In this document: one piece after another, positions 8,248-17,400 of the stretch
Layout: the number at the start of each line of letters is the position of its first letter
How positions within the stretch are numbered: the first letter of the stretch is position 1
DNA from: a bacterium
Lineage (GTDB): Bacteria; Vulcanimicrobiota; Vulcanimicrobiia; Eremiobacterales; Eremiobacteraceae
NCBI GenBank assembly: GCA_902812405.1
Contig: CADDZI010000003.1
Span: 1 to 64,000, forward strand
Reading direction: 5' to 3'
DNA: 64,000 nt
Program-made: the position numbers and the translations under genes
Notes under the pieces: model-generated
What the model was told of the DNA's origin: nothing
The model's input: the letters and a program-made list of their open reading frames with translations, nothing else
Database searches by the model: none

Positions 8248-9472
8248 ACAACGCCCCCGGCGCCACCCTCGCAGGCATACCCGGGCGGTATCCCGGCTCA
8301 CCTGGCTGCGCCGGCTTTCCCGGCCCGCCGCCGGGCCGGTCTGCCTGATCGCAACCGCTGTCATCCTCGCGGCGGCACGGCCAGCAGCGGCTGTTCCCAT
8401 TTTTGCCGAGCGCTACGGTTTCTCGTGCAGCGTCTGTCACACCGCCGTGCCCGACCTCAACGCCTTCGGCAACGCATTTCGGCGCAACGGTTTTGTCTTG
8501 CCCGGAGTGCCCCAAAAGAAAGTCGTACCGGTTGCCCTGCGGTTTCAGGAGTCGTACGTCAAGGAGCTTCCACAATCGCAGAGCCGCCACTTCAACGCGC
8601 TTGCCGTGCTCATTTCAACCGCCAACTTCGGCCACGAGCACTCGTACTCGTACTTCGCGCGGTACTTCTTCGGCAGCCAGGGTGCGCCGGGCAGTCTGTA
8701 CTATGCCTGGCTGCAGCACGTCAACATCGCGAGCGGCGTCTTCGAACGAGCCGGCCTGTTCAATCTCCCCCTGCTCGCAAGCGCCACCCAACGCCTAGAC
8801 ACCATCACGCCGCCGCCCGTCTATACCTACACGGTGGGGCACGCAAGCGCCAATTTCGCCACCCCGCGTTGGGGCCTCATGCTGGGTCAGCGCACGGATC
8901 GCCTGGAGACCGAGCTGGCCTTCTCGGACGACGAGTACCACGGCGCGGCGTACGGGGCACCCGTACCCCCCAGCATCCTGCAGCAGAGCTTTGCGTACCC
9001 CGAAACGTTTCTGTCGGTGACGAGCGCCGTGGGTGGCCTGTTTCACATCGGCGGTCTCGTGCTCAGCGGCGCGCGTCACTTCCAGGCCGTCAACGGCAGC
9101 CAGACGTTCACGGATGCCTATGTCCGGGATGGCGTGCAAGGTTCGCTCAGTGCCGGTCCGTTTGACCTGCTGGCCCAGCAGATCTGGGGCCGCGACAGCA
9201 ACGCGGACGGGAAAGGCACAGCCCAAGGTTCGAGCGGCGGCTTCGTCGTGCTCAGGTATCACACGACTGCTCACTCGTACCTCGGCCTGCGCTACGATGC
9301 GGCTGCCAACCCCTACGCGGTCCGTGACTGGGACATCTATGCGGTCGTGGCGCCGACCGCATTCTCGCGCTTTGTCGTCGAGACGACGAGGCCGATCAAC
9401 CAGCGCGGCGCCACGGCACAACTGAACCTGCAACTTCTTCTTGGGATACCCGTGCCGGGCCGGTTACCCTAA
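8240..9472 (+). CDS. Exported monoheme c-type, outer-membrane-barrel-like protein
   Basis: The 410-residue protein has an Arg-rich n-region and a hydrophobic signal, and then immediately the heme-binding 'FSCSVCHTAVPDLNAFG' (CxxCH about residue 68). The remaining ~330 residues are rich in aromatic, alternating segments, as expected for a beta-barrel. This architecture (N-terminal single heme plus barrel-like body) is a known but functionally undescribed family in environmental bacteria. I choose TTG 8240 because GGGGAG precedes it by about nine bases and it overlaps the cupredoxin stop. Reading back to 8108 would run deep into the previous gene. Confidence 0.8.
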   Translation: MSRQRPRRHPRRHTRAVSRLTWLRRLSRPAAGPVCLIATAVILAAARPAAAVPIFAERYGFSCSVCHTAVPDLNAFGNAFRRNGFVLPGVPQKKVVPVALRFQESYVKELPQSQSRHFNALAVLISTANFGHEHSYSYFARYFFGSQGAPGSLYYAWLQHVNIASGVFERAGLFNLPLLASATQRLDTITPPPVYTYTVGHASANFATPRWGLMLGQRTDRLETELAFSDDEYHGAAYGAPVPPSILQQSFAYPETFLSVTSAVGGLFHIGGLVLSGARHFQAVNGSQTFTDAYVRDGVQGSLSAGPFDLLAQQIWGRDSNADGKGTAQGSSGGFVVLRYHTTAHSYLGLRYDAAANPYAVRDWDIYAVVAPTAFSRFVVETTRPINQRGATAQLNLQLLLGIPVPGRLP

Positions 9473-9484
9473 GCGGCCCACATG

Positions 9485-11146
9485 TCAGACGCAGCCGTGA
9501 CGCTGCAACACGACGAGCGCCGCGCCGGCGACGCGAGCCAGGGCCGCGAGTTTTTTGATCTCGTCCTCGCCGTACCGGGCCTGCACGATGCTCGGCCCGC
9601 AGACCACAAACCCGACCATCGTCCCCGACACCGTCATGGGAAAGGCCAAGACGCCCGGAATCCGCGACGGCACATCGTCGAGCTGCACCCACTGGCCCGT
9701 GGTGGCCATCGTCTGCACCTCGGGTTCGCGTTCGGACACCGGTGCGCTGCCCACAACGCCTGCCAAGAGAGGCAGAAACTCGCCCCGCCCATCCCGCACG
9801 TAGATCTGGGCGTAGCGCGCTTTGGCGTACTCGTAGAGCGCGGTCCGCATGGTCGCCGTGAACCGTTCCAGGCTGTGCGAGACCACGACATCCGCCAGCG
9901 CGTCCTCCAGTTTTTCCAGCCTCTCCGCGCGGCCTGGGAAAATCCGGTTGCGCACGTGGTGCACGATGCGATCGTGGAAGTGATTGATCGCGACGATGAA
10001 GAGCGCGCCGGCTGTCAAACCGGTGAATGCGGCAACCAGGTTGGGATTGATGGAGGAGCCGCGAAAGATGAATCCGATGACCTGTGACAGGATGTCCACG
10101 GCCTTGTTGCCGCCGACGTCGAGCAGGTAGACGACAACCGCCACCGCGACGATGCTCAGGCCGAAGGCCACGGCCGGATCCACGAAGAGCTCAACGTCCA
10201 AAAAGAGGTTACTGCGCGCGGCGCTGACCAGCCCAACCGGCAGCATGAGGGTCAGCATGGCGTCCACGCCGTGCAGGAAGAGGGAATCTCCCAGCAGCGC
10301 GTAGCCGACGAAGTGAACCGCCGTGCCCAGCGCGTAGGCCGAGAACGCGACGACGACGAGGAGCATCCTGCGCCGCTCGGCGGGCTGCGCGCAGCGCCAG
10401 CCGATGACGGCCGCCGCGATCATGAGCAGCTTGGCGGCGGCATCCGCCAGCAGGTAGACGGCGTGCACGGCGCGTGTATCGCTGCGGCTGAGGTACGTGT
10501 CGTCCCAACCCGGGATGAGCGTGATGTCCGGGGAGAGCTTGAGAATCTGCGGCACGAGTCCGAAGGCCACAAGCGCCCAGAAAACCCAACCCGCATGACG
10601 CGCGACGGCCGCCCGGATGCCGCGCACGTCGCCGCTGCCGAAGGATGCGGCAAAGCGTAACAACTGCATCGTGCCGTAGGCGACGCCTGCGTAGTTTAGG
10701 ACGAGCGGGAAGAGGATCCAAAAACGGCTGTCGGGCTGACCGGGAAACCCCCAGTACCCGTACCACTGCCAGTAGATATTGGTGGACGCACCGATGAGGC
10801 CCCACGTCAACAGGCGCGCCGGCCGGTTGCCCCGCGAACGCCAGGCGGTCAGCAGGGCAAACGCCAGCATGCAGAGGCGGACCAATGCCCAGAGACGGTC
10901 GGGCATGCCGTAGGCGCCCGTCAGGAGCGGCTCAAAGTGCAGCCGGTAGGGAGGCGCTATCCAAAAAGCATCGTGCCAGGCAAAAATTGCCAGCAGCAGA
11001 GAGACGGCCGTAATCCAGCAGCGCCAGGCCAAGAGCGCCCGCGGCCGGGATGTGGGGCCGCGCATGCGTACGGCCGCTGACGGATCGTCCTGAAGAGGGC
11101 CCGGCCCTTGAGCGGCGTGCTCGATCGCAGCCGCGCCGGTTGTCAC
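9485..11146 (-). CDS. Polytopic membrane protein with C-terminal GAF-like domain
   Basis: The 553-residue protein has about ten hydrophobic segments between residues 40 and 410, grouped in two blocks separated by a charged region near 245. A soluble C-terminal domain of about 140 residues (from 'LEKLEDALADVVV') resembles GAF domains ('YAQIYVRDGRGEFLPLLAG', 'GVLAFPMTVSGTMVGFVVCG'). No kinase, HAMP, GGDEF or other output domain follows, so any signal must be passed by contact with another protein. The upstream gene ends 28 bases away on the same strand and may be a partner. It converges with the preceding gene with only 12 bases between stops. Confidence 0.75.
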   Translation of the reverse strand: MTTGAAAIEHAAQGPGPLQDDPSAAVRMRGPTSRPRALLAWRCWITAVSLLLAIFAWHDAFWIAPPYRLHFEPLLTGAYGMPDRLWALVRLCMLAFALLTAWRSRGNRPARLLTWGLIGASTNIYWQWYGYWGFPGQPDSRFWILFPLVLNYAGVAYGTMQLLRFAASFGSGDVRGIRAAVARHAGWVFWALVAFGLVPQILKLSPDITLIPGWDDTYLSRSDTRAVHAVYLLADAAAKLLMIAAAVIGWRCAQPAERRRMLLVVVAFSAYALGTAVHFVGYALLGDSLFLHGVDAMLTLMLPVGLVSAARSNLFLDVELFVDPAVAFGLSIVAVAVVVYLLDVGGNKAVDILSQVIGFIFRGSSINPNLVAAFTGLTAGALFIVAINHFHDRIVHHVRNRIFPGRAERLEKLEDALADVVVSHSLERFTATMRTALYEYAKARYAQIYVRDGRGEFLPLLAGVVGSAPVSEREPEVQTMATTGQWVQLDDVPSRIPGVLAFPMTVSGTMVGFVVCGPSIVQARYGEDEIKKLAALARVAGAALVVLQRHGCV

Positions 11147-11174
11147 CGCGGGTGCGCCAATCTTGGGGCCGCGA

Positions 11175-11834
11175 TCATGTCTTGACGGAGGCGGCGGAGC
11201 GGTAGATTTGCACGAGATCGTCCGGACTGATGCCGCAACCCGTGAGCGAGTACTTGGCGTTGCCGATTCCCCGTTCGCTCACCCCCAGCGCGCCGTTGGC
11301 ACACCGGTGCTGGTCGAGGCGAAAGTGGGCCGGACCCAGGAGCAACGACGGGGCGGCCAGGTCGTTTTCGTTGGGGTTGGCTTCCGCTTCCGGGGCCAGC
11401 CCGGCTTGACCGGATGCCGTTGGGGGCGCGGCGGCGGAGTGGTGGAAAAACCGGGTGACAGCGTTGCTGATGTTCGAGACGATCTTCGACCCACCGCCGT
11501 GCGAGGGACCGGCGAGTTTGTCTTCCACGGTACGTGGGCCGCCTTCCCAAACAAAGAACGCACCCTGAGGTCCACGATAGGTGATATCGTAAGCGTGTTC
11601 GGCCGGCTCCATGGCGACGGAGGCGCGGAAGCCGGCCGGCACATACGTCGGCGCGACGGGCGTCACGCCCCAGCTCTTTAATTCCTGCAGTTGATGACGC
11701 GTAAAGAGCCCGCCGGAAGCAGCACCGCCGGGGAGGCCATTGATGAGCTCAACCGTGAGCGCGAAAAAAAGCGAGCACCCCAGCGCCCACGGAAAAGCCA
11801 GGTGTCGGCGGTCGATCGGCGCCCCGCTGCCCAT
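11175..11834 (-). CDS. Membrane-anchored hypothetical protein
   Basis: A 219-residue protein with one N-terminal membrane segment (about residues 13-32) and an extracytoplasmic body. The segment 'GVTPVAPTYVPAGFRASVAME' resembles DUF4367-type domains ('P.YLPEGF'), but the match is weak. Pairs of cysteines (one near residue 174, one near 199) could form a disulfide outside the cytoplasm. GGAG lies about eleven bases before ATG 11834. A longer frame to 12032 overlaps the divergent M48 gene and has no protein character. Followed closely by the GAF membrane protein gene, so likely one operon. Confidence 0.65.
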   Translation of the reverse strand: MGSGAPIDRRHLAFPWALGCSLFFALTVELINGLPGGAASGGLFTRHQLQELKSWGVTPVAPTYVPAGFRASVAMEPAEHAYDITYRGPQGAFFVWEGGPRTVEDKLAGPSHGGGSKIVSNISNAVTRFFHHSAAAPPTASGQAGLAPEAEANPNENDLAAPSLLLGPAHFRLDQHRCANGALGVSERGIGNAKYSLTGCGISPDDLVQIYRSAASVKT

Positions 11835-12015
11835 GAACGTTGTTTCTCCGGCACGTGCTCTTGCTTCCTCGCGCGGGGCAGTCGAGGCCGACGGAGAGGT
11901 GTGCCCCCTGGGGTTGTGGCGCGAGCCCCCGCAGGCTGCGCCGGCCGGCACGCGCCAACCTCCGTACAGAGAGGGAGCAGGAAGTCGTCGCCGGAAGGCT
12001 GGGGAAGCGTACGGT

Positions 12016-12873
12016 ATGATGCCTCGTGACACCCTTGCGTCGCCGGATCTCGGGCGGTCCCGGTGGTCCCGCCTGGCGCCGGTTTGTGCGGTGGCTATGT
12101 GGGTCGCAGCCGTTGCAGCCGCTTCCGCACCTGCTCCTGCCGACCAGGCCCAAGAACGTCAGGACGGACAACAAATCTTCTCGGCGCTGCAGTCCCAAGG
12201 GGCCATCGTCACGCAATCTCCCTACTACGCCGTGCTGCGCGAGGTGGGTGAAAAGATCGAGCAGGCTGCCGGCCCGCACTGGTTCGTCATGAACTTCATC
12301 ATCATTCATGGTAACCAGCCCAACGCATTCTCCGCGCCCGGGGGGAACGTGTACGTCACAGAGGGGCTGCTGCGGACGGTCGACAACAAAGATGAGCTGG
12401 CCAATGTTCTGGGACACGAGACGGCCCACCTGATTTTGGGGCACATCACCGAGCGGCTTATGCAGTCCCAACGCGTCACCGTCCTCCAACGGCTGAATCG
12501 ACTGTTCGTGCATAATACCGGGTCACAGAACACGATCGTCGCCGCAAACGCGGCCATCAACTACTCGTTCCTGAACTTCACACGTCAGCAGGAGTACGCA
12601 GCCGACCAAGAAGGAGCATCCCTGGCCGCAAAGGCCGGGTTCAACCCGTGGGGCACGGTGTGGTTTTTCCGCAACCTCGCAAGCACGTACGGCGATGCCG
12701 GCTTCGAGCAGTACGTCCAGCAGCACCCTTCGACCAACGATCGTATCGCCCGCGTCTCGGCGGCCATCCGGGCGCAGCCGGCCCGCTACGGGCGCTGGCC
12801 ACAGGCGTTACGTGTGACCACCGGTTTACCGCGTACCTCGGCCGCGGATACCTTGACCCTGAACCATCCGTAG
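12016..12873 (+). CDS. Exported M48-family metallopeptidase
   Basis: The 285-residue protein has a signal peptide (hydrophobic about residues 20-38) and an M48 catalytic domain: 'LGHETAHLILGH' with His134, Glu135 and His138, and the third ligand in 'QQEYAADQEG' (Glu193). The family acts as zinc endopeptidases; periplasmic members such as BepA/LoiP act in outer-membrane protein quality control. The typical 'NAFSAPGGNVYVTEGLL' strand is present. It lacks TPR repeats. GGGGAAG precedes ATG 12016 (a second ATG follows at once at 12019). It is divergent from the membrane-anchored gene, with starts about 180 bases apart. Confidence 0.9.
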   Translation: MMPRDTLASPDLGRSRWSRLAPVCAVAMWVAAVAAASAPAPADQAQERQDGQQIFSALQSQGAIVTQSPYYAVLREVGEKIEQAAGPHWFVMNFIIIHGNQPNAFSAPGGNVYVTEGLLRTVDNKDELANVLGHETAHLILGHITERLMQSQRVTVLQRLNRLFVHNTGSQNTIVAANAAINYSFLNFTRQQEYAADQEGASLAAKAGFNPWGTVWFFRNLASTYGDAGFEQYVQQHPSTNDRIARVSAAIRAQPARYGRWPQALRVTTGLPRTSAADTLTLNHP

Positions 12874-13051
12874 TCCTCGAGCGCGTCGTCTGCCTCCTGC
12901 GACGCTGCGCCGCGGTCGCCCGGACGCCGTGCACAAGCCCTCGTGGGGAGGACGCTATCTTCCGCTGCCCTGCGGGGCATTGGTCTCGCACTGCGCCCGG
13001 TCACATGGGTCGTCCTGAGAATGCCGGGCTCGTCGCCGGCGTGACAACACG

Positions 13052-13084
13052 CGCGAGGGCCCTCGGCGGGAAAGGGCCCTCGCG
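13052..13084 (-). terminator. Strong hairpin downstream of lipoprotein gene
   Basis: A perfect 12-bp inverted repeat (CGCGAGGGCCCT / AGGGCCCTCGCG) with a nine-base loop lies 35 bases beyond the stop of the minus-strand lipoprotein gene. There is no T tract, so it may act as a transcript-end stabiliser or a factor-dependent terminator. It could serve both convergent genes here. Confidence 0.55.
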
Positions 13085-13118
13085 GGAGGCGACGTCTGCG
13101 GTTCCTAGGGCCGGGTGA

Positions 13119-14192
13119 CTAGCGGACGAGATGCCAGTCGATGATGAGGCCCTGCGAGCCGTTGGCGTAGGTGATGACGCCATCACCGTACTGATCGACG
13201 GTGAACGTCGCAACGGTGCTGCCAGACGAGCTTGTAATCGTCCCGTTGATGGCGACTGTCGGGGGCGTGCCGCTCGAGGTGATGACGATACCGTCACCGT
13301 TCCAGAGCGTGCCGCTGACGTTGACCGAGACGATGTCGCAGTTTGCGTCAAACTCCACGGACCCGGAGACAGTCGTCGTTCCCAGCTCGGTCCCTCCGCT
13401 GACCGTAAACGGCGGGCTTGAGGACAGCGTCAGCGAGCCCAGCGGTCCGCGGAAGAACGTCCCGGCGTGCGTCCCCGCAAAGGTCACGTCGCCTGAGTTG
13501 TCCAGGGTGATCGTGCCGTTAGAGAGCACGCCCATGTGGCCGTAGGAACGATTGGTATTCGCGTTGTTGACGACGCGGCCGGAGTTGGACGCCAGGGTGT
13601 AGATGCTGCCGCTCTGCGGTGCGACCGTGAACTGATGTCCGAATTCAATGAACGGGCTGCTCGAGGTGCCGATAAAGACGTCGCTCGTCACGATCGCCGA
13701 GAAGTTGCCCGGCGATCCCGTGATCGAGTAGTTCGTATCGCGCGTGGACAGGAGAGTTCCCGACAAGTTGTAGTTCTTGGCGGTACGCACGATGGTTTCA
13801 CTGGAGGAACTGTTCATGGTCACGAGCGCGACGACGTCGCGAGCCAGATACGTACACGCCTTATCGTAGAAGTATTTGGTCTCGTACTGCGTTTGCGTGG
13901 GGCTGATGACGGTGACGAAGCGTTCGACTCCGTTGGTGCACGTGCCGTTGCTCTGGGGAGCCCGCGTGACGGTCAGCGCGACCCCCATCGAGCCGTTGAA
14001 GACGCCGGCATCCAAAAGACCCGACTCAACCGGGGCAAAGATCGCTTCGGTCCCGGCTTGGGCGATATCTTGTTGCGCGACGGATTGCGGCGAGGCGGTC
14101 GCGCCCGGGGCGGGGCTGAGCCCGGCGCCGCTGCCACTGCATCCTGCAATGGTGATTGCCGCGACGAGCGCGAGGGGAAATCGAGTTCGCAT
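13119..14192 (-). CDS. Secreted lipoprotein, beta-rich, unknown function
   Basis: The 357-residue protein begins with a lipoprotein signal (ALVAAITIAGC, Cys near residue 18) followed by a Gly/Ser/Pro linker. The rest is Thr/Ser/Gly-rich with alternating hydrophobic residues, typical of an extracellular beta structure, and contains repeated 'S-G-T' strands such as 'GTITSSSGSTVATFTV'. I recognise no domain. ATG 14192 is preceded by AAGGATGGAAAG; a further ATG at 14213 is possible. The gene stands alone between convergent and same-strand neighbours. Confidence 0.8.
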   Translation of the reverse strand: MRTRFPLALVAAITIAGCSGSGAGLSPAPGATASPQSVAQQDIAQAGTEAIFAPVESGLLDAGVFNGSMGVALTVTRAPQSNGTCTNGVERFVTVISPTQTQYETKYFYDKACTYLARDVVALVTMNSSSSETIVRTAKNYNLSGTLLSTRDTNYSITGSPGNFSAIVTSDVFIGTSSSPFIEFGHQFTVAPQSGSIYTLASNSGRVVNNANTNRSYGHMGVLSNGTITLDNSGDVTFAGTHAGTFFRGPLGSLTLSSSPPFTVSGGTELGTTTVSGSVEFDANCDIVSVNVSGTLWNGDGIVITSSGTPPTVAINGTITSSSGSTVATFTVDQYGDGVITYANGSQGLIIDWHLVR

Positions 14193-14387
14193 GGACTTTC
14201 CATCCTTTCTCATGGACGTTTCATCTGTTACCGGAAGCCGGAGGTGCATGCCATCCTGGCGCGCTGGTCCCTGAGCGCTAGGATACACACGCCGGCCGGC
14301 CCATGCATGAGCCCTGCCTGAGGAGAGTATGAGAGTTTGCTGTGAGAGGGGCGGCTGCGGAGGGCGGCCGCTGGACCAGGGCGCGGT

Positions 14388-15392
14388 CTAGGTCAGGCAG
14401 CGCGCCAGCTCGGTGAAGGATCGGTCGTAGCGGTACGCGATGCCCAGGTGGGTGTCGTCGAACTCCTCATGAATGTAGCGCGCGCCGATTTCGTCCAGCC
14501 GTGAACAGAAAATGCGCGCTCCGAAATGCAGGTTCCACTCGTCGCGCAGACCGGCGTCCACGAAAATAGTCTTCATTGAGCGCAGCGCCTCGGCATACTC
14601 GCGAGCCATGTGCACCGGGTCATTGGCCTCCCAACGTTTCCAGACGTCGGCTCGTATCTCGCCGCTCGGGATCGCGACCGGGAGGTCGATACCCAGCGGC
14701 CGCGCGGGATTCGGCGAATAGCAGGCCGCCATCGCCAAAATATTGAGAACCTCCAAGGCCTCTTTGGTCTTCTTGGGCATGGCCTCAAACGAGTGCAGGA
14801 ACGCCTCTACGCCCCCCGCCTTCTCGACGCCGGCCGTAAACTTCGGGAAATCCGGCAGGTAGCAGTAGGCAAAGTAGGCGTCCCCGGCGTGCGTCCCGAA
14901 AGCGCCGAACACGTCGGGATGCCGCATGGCCAGGCGCATGGCTCCGTATCCGCCGCTGGACTTGCCTGTCACCCCGCGATGCTCGCGCCCGGCCTTTGTC
15001 CGCAGCCGCTCATCGACGAACGGCACGATCTCTTGGATGATGTAACTCTCGTAGCGTCCGGTTGCGCTCGAATCCAGGTACTGGCTGCCGCCCAGCCGGG
15101 TTAGGCAATCTGGCAGCACGCAGAGACACGGTGGCATGGAGCCGGCTGCGATGAGGCGGTCGAGGCGGCGGTCGAGGCTCTCCACCCATGGATCGAAGTT
15201 GAACATCATGCGTCCCGTCCCCGTGAATCCCGACAGCCAGTAGATGACGGGATACCGCTCCTGTGAAGCGTCGTATCCCGGCGGGAGGTAGCAGTAGAGA
15301 TCGCGCTCGCAGGGATCGCCCAGCGGATTATCCCGCAAGAGCGTCGAGGTGTGGCGTAGGATCCGCACCTCCCCGCGTCCACCTGCCGGCAT
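14388..15392 (-). CDS. Putative esterase (esterase D / PF00756 family)
   Basis: A 334-residue alpha/beta hydrolase of the EstD/S-formylglutathione hydrolase group. The nucleophile motif is 'VTGKSSGGYGA' (Ser145). The likely acid is in 'VDAGLRDEWNLH' and the His in 'FDDTHLGIAY'. The N-terminal strand 'ERDLYCYLPPGYD' is typical of the family. AAAGGAG about ten bases upstream fixes ATG 15392. It begins 31 bases after the stop of the sugar-dehydrogenase gene on the same strand, so they are probably co-transcribed. No signal peptide. Substrate not assignable. Confidence 0.87.
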   Translation of the reverse strand: MPAGGRGEVRILRHTSTLLRDNPLGDPCERDLYCYLPPGYDASQERYPVIYWLSGFTGTGRMMFNFDPWVESLDRRLDRLIAAGSMPPCLCVLPDCLTRLGGSQYLDSSATGRYESYIIQEIVPFVDERLRTKAGREHRGVTGKSSGGYGAMRLAMRHPDVFGAFGTHAGDAYFAYCYLPDFPKFTAGVEKAGGVEAFLHSFEAMPKKTKEALEVLNILAMAACYSPNPARPLGIDLPVAIPSGEIRADVWKRWEANDPVHMAREYAEALRSMKTIFVDAGLRDEWNLHFGARIFCSRLDEIGARYIHEEFDDTHLGIAYRYDRSFTELARCLT

Positions 15393-15423
15393 GCCGTATG
15401 CTCTCCTTTCCCGCCCCAAACGG

Positions 15424-16608
15424 CTAGCGGCGGGAGCCGGTGTACGCCACGCGGTACACAGCACCCACTTGATCGTCGCTGATGTACAGCGAACCGTCGG
15501 GTGCCACCGCCAGGCCCACCGGGCGGCCATGGTACGAACCGTTGCGCAGCCAGCCGGTCACAAAATCCGAGTAGCCCGTTGGCTGACCCCCGCTGAAATG
15601 CACGACGACGACTTTGTCGCCGGTCGGGACGCTGCGGTTCCAGGAGCCATGGAATGCGACGAAGGCATCGCCGCGGTACGACTTCGGAAACTGGCTGCCA
15701 TAGTAGAACACGATGCCCAGCGGCGCAGAGTGGGCTTGAAAATTTAAGGCGGCCGGCGTTTGACCGGCACAGTTGGCATTGGGATACTCCGGATTCGGCA
15801 GGCGGTCCGCCGCGTTGGGATCCGGATAGCACTGCGGCCAGCCGAAATCGTCGCCCTGCCCGACGAGGTCGAGTTCGTCGGGAGGCAAGTTGTCCGTTAC
15901 CGCTTGTGTCGGGCCGATGTTGTCGCGCTGGTTGACGACGGCCCACAGCCGCCCGGCGGCATCAAACGCCAGCCCGGACGCATTGCGCAATCCCTTGGCG
16001 AAGATCGTTCCGGTGGTGTCGCCCGGAGCATAGCGCAGCACGGTGGCAAACCGCGGATCGCTTTCATCGCAGATGTTGCAATCCGACCCCGAGGAGACAT
16101 AGATCGTCCCGTCACCCGCTACGGCCAGCGCGCGCCGGTTGTGGTCCCCACCCTGCGGCAGGTTGGAAAACAGCGTGGCCGGCGTGGAGTCCGGATAGGG
16201 GTAGCGGATGACCCCGCTCCACGTCGCGACGTACAATTGGCCGCGATAGAAAGCCAGACCGTGCGGCAGCGAAAGGCCGCTGGCGAAAAGAACAGGTTGG
16301 GCGGTCGGCGCTCCATGAGGAATGACAACCAGATTGCCCTGCATGGTCTCGGCCACAACCAGGTCACCGTTGGGAGCAAAGGCCATAAACCTCGCCCCGG
16401 GCACGTTTTGGGAAACGTACGTGATACTAAAGCCCGGGGGCACGCTGAGGCCTGCAACGGCGCCGCCGGGCATGCTCTTCCCGGGGCTCGCGGCCTGTGC
16501 CGCCGGCTGGCCCGTTCCTCCGGCACACCCCGGGCCCGCCAGCGCAATCGCAAACACGGCCGCGAGCGCGATTCGCGCTGCAATCGAATGTCGAAGAGAG
16601 CAAAGCAT
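15424..16608 (-). CDS. PQQ-dependent sugar (sorbosone-type) dehydrogenase
   Basis: The 394-residue exported protein is a six-bladed beta-propeller of the soluble glucose/sorbosone dehydrogenase group. It starts with a signal sequence. Diagnostic segments include 'LPHGLAFYRGQLYVAT', 'RNASGLAFDAAGRLWAVVNQRDNIG', 'DDFGWPQCYPDP' and 'GDAFVAFHGSWNRS'. These enzymes oxidise sugars or aldehydes with pyrroloquinoline quinone in the periplasm; whether this one binds PQQ is inference. GGGAG about nine bases upstream supports ATG 16608. The esterase gene follows 31 bases downstream. Confidence 0.87.
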   Translation of the reverse strand: MLCSLRHSIAARIALAAVFAIALAGPGCAGGTGQPAAQAASPGKSMPGGAVAGLSVPPGFSITYVSQNVPGARFMAFAPNGDLVVAETMQGNLVVIPHGAPTAQPVLFASGLSLPHGLAFYRGQLYVATWSGVIRYPYPDSTPATLFSNLPQGGDHNRRALAVAGDGTIYVSSGSDCNICDESDPRFATVLRYAPGDTTGTIFAKGLRNASGLAFDAAGRLWAVVNQRDNIGPTQAVTDNLPPDELDLVGQGDDFGWPQCYPDPNAADRLPNPEYPNANCAGQTPAALNFQAHSAPLGIVFYYGSQFPKSYRGDAFVAFHGSWNRSVPTGDKVVVVHFSGGQPTGYSDFVTGWLRNGSYHGRPVGLAVAPDGSLYISDDQVGAVYRVAYTGSRR

Positions 16609-16778
16609 GAACGCAACTCCCACCCGCAGGGCCGGCGCACCTCCCATGCAGGAGCACAGCCGCGCCCCGCACCCGCCGAAGCGGCCCGGATTGACGTTTT
16701 CCATAACACGTTCATGCGCCGCCGCTTTCCGGCACCTGCCGAAGCCCGCCGCTGGGGAAGACGGCGCAGAGAATGAAA

Positions 16779-16803
16779 CAGCCGGCCCGCAAGAGGCCGG
16801 CTG
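16779..16803 (-). terminator. Intrinsic terminator
   Basis: A perfect 9-bp stem (CAGCCGGCC / GGCCGGCTG) with a seven-base loop lies about 30 bases after the stop of the minus-strand membrane-protein gene. On the minus strand it is followed by TTTCATTC. This is the best factor-independent terminator in the window. Confidence 0.7.
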
Positions 16804-16832
16804 CGTGCAACAGTGCCCTCTGCCCTGTACCT

Positions 16833-17276
16833 TTAGCCCACCTTGCCGGCAAGCAGGGATCGCAGGAACTCCTCTCCTTCGTTCGAGCCGCCGATCGTAC
16901 GCTGCCCGACGCTTGTGTCACCGCCCGTGCCGGGCTTGGCGCGGTACCGTGACAAGAGCGCCATGCCCGCCGCGCGCGATGCTTCGACCAGCTTTTCCTG
17001 AGCCTCGACGCGGCGGGCCGCCAGGTAACCCAAGGCCAGGCCGGCTGCGATGCCGAGGACTTGAATGACGATGTACGCAGCGTCGTGTTCGTGCGGGTTG
17101 CGTGAGTTCACGTAGGCGAAGAGGCCGCACACGCCGCCCAACACACATCCCACAAACAGTCCGATCGCGACAATCACCGAGGTGCGGATGAACCGAACGT
17201 GCCTCTCGAACCGCCCTTCGGCGTCCGGCTCGAAGGCGCCGGCTCCAAAGGACGTCTCGGCCTGACTGCTCAGCAT
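16833..17276 (-). CDS. Small membrane protein, unknown function
   Basis: The 147-residue protein has two membrane segments, about residues 31-54 ('TSVIVAIGLFVGCVLGGV...') and 66-85, with a short charged loop between. Its C-terminal tail is Gly-rich and charged ('GGSNEGEEFLRSLL'). I recognise no family. AGGGGGAAG about eight bases before ATG 17276 sets the start; an open frame runs further upstream but is antisense to the M20 peptidase gene. It is divergent from that gene and ends in a good terminator. Confidence 0.75.
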   Translation of the reverse strand: MLSSQAETSFGAGAFEPDAEGRFERHVRFIRTSVIVAIGLFVGCVLGGVCGLFAYVNSRNPHEHDAAYIVIQVLGIAAGLALGYLAARRVEAQEKLVEASRAAGMALLSRYRAKPGTGGDTSVGQRTIGGSNEGEEFLRSLLAGKVG

Positions 17277-17400
17277 GGTTGTCTTCCCCCTCGTACCCCA
17301 TAATCGGCGTCCCAGGGGAAAGTACCCCTCCACCCGCCGCAGTGTGACTAACCTCACGCCGCACGGCTCGTCCTCCAGGGAGCCCGCTCGTACGCGCGGT

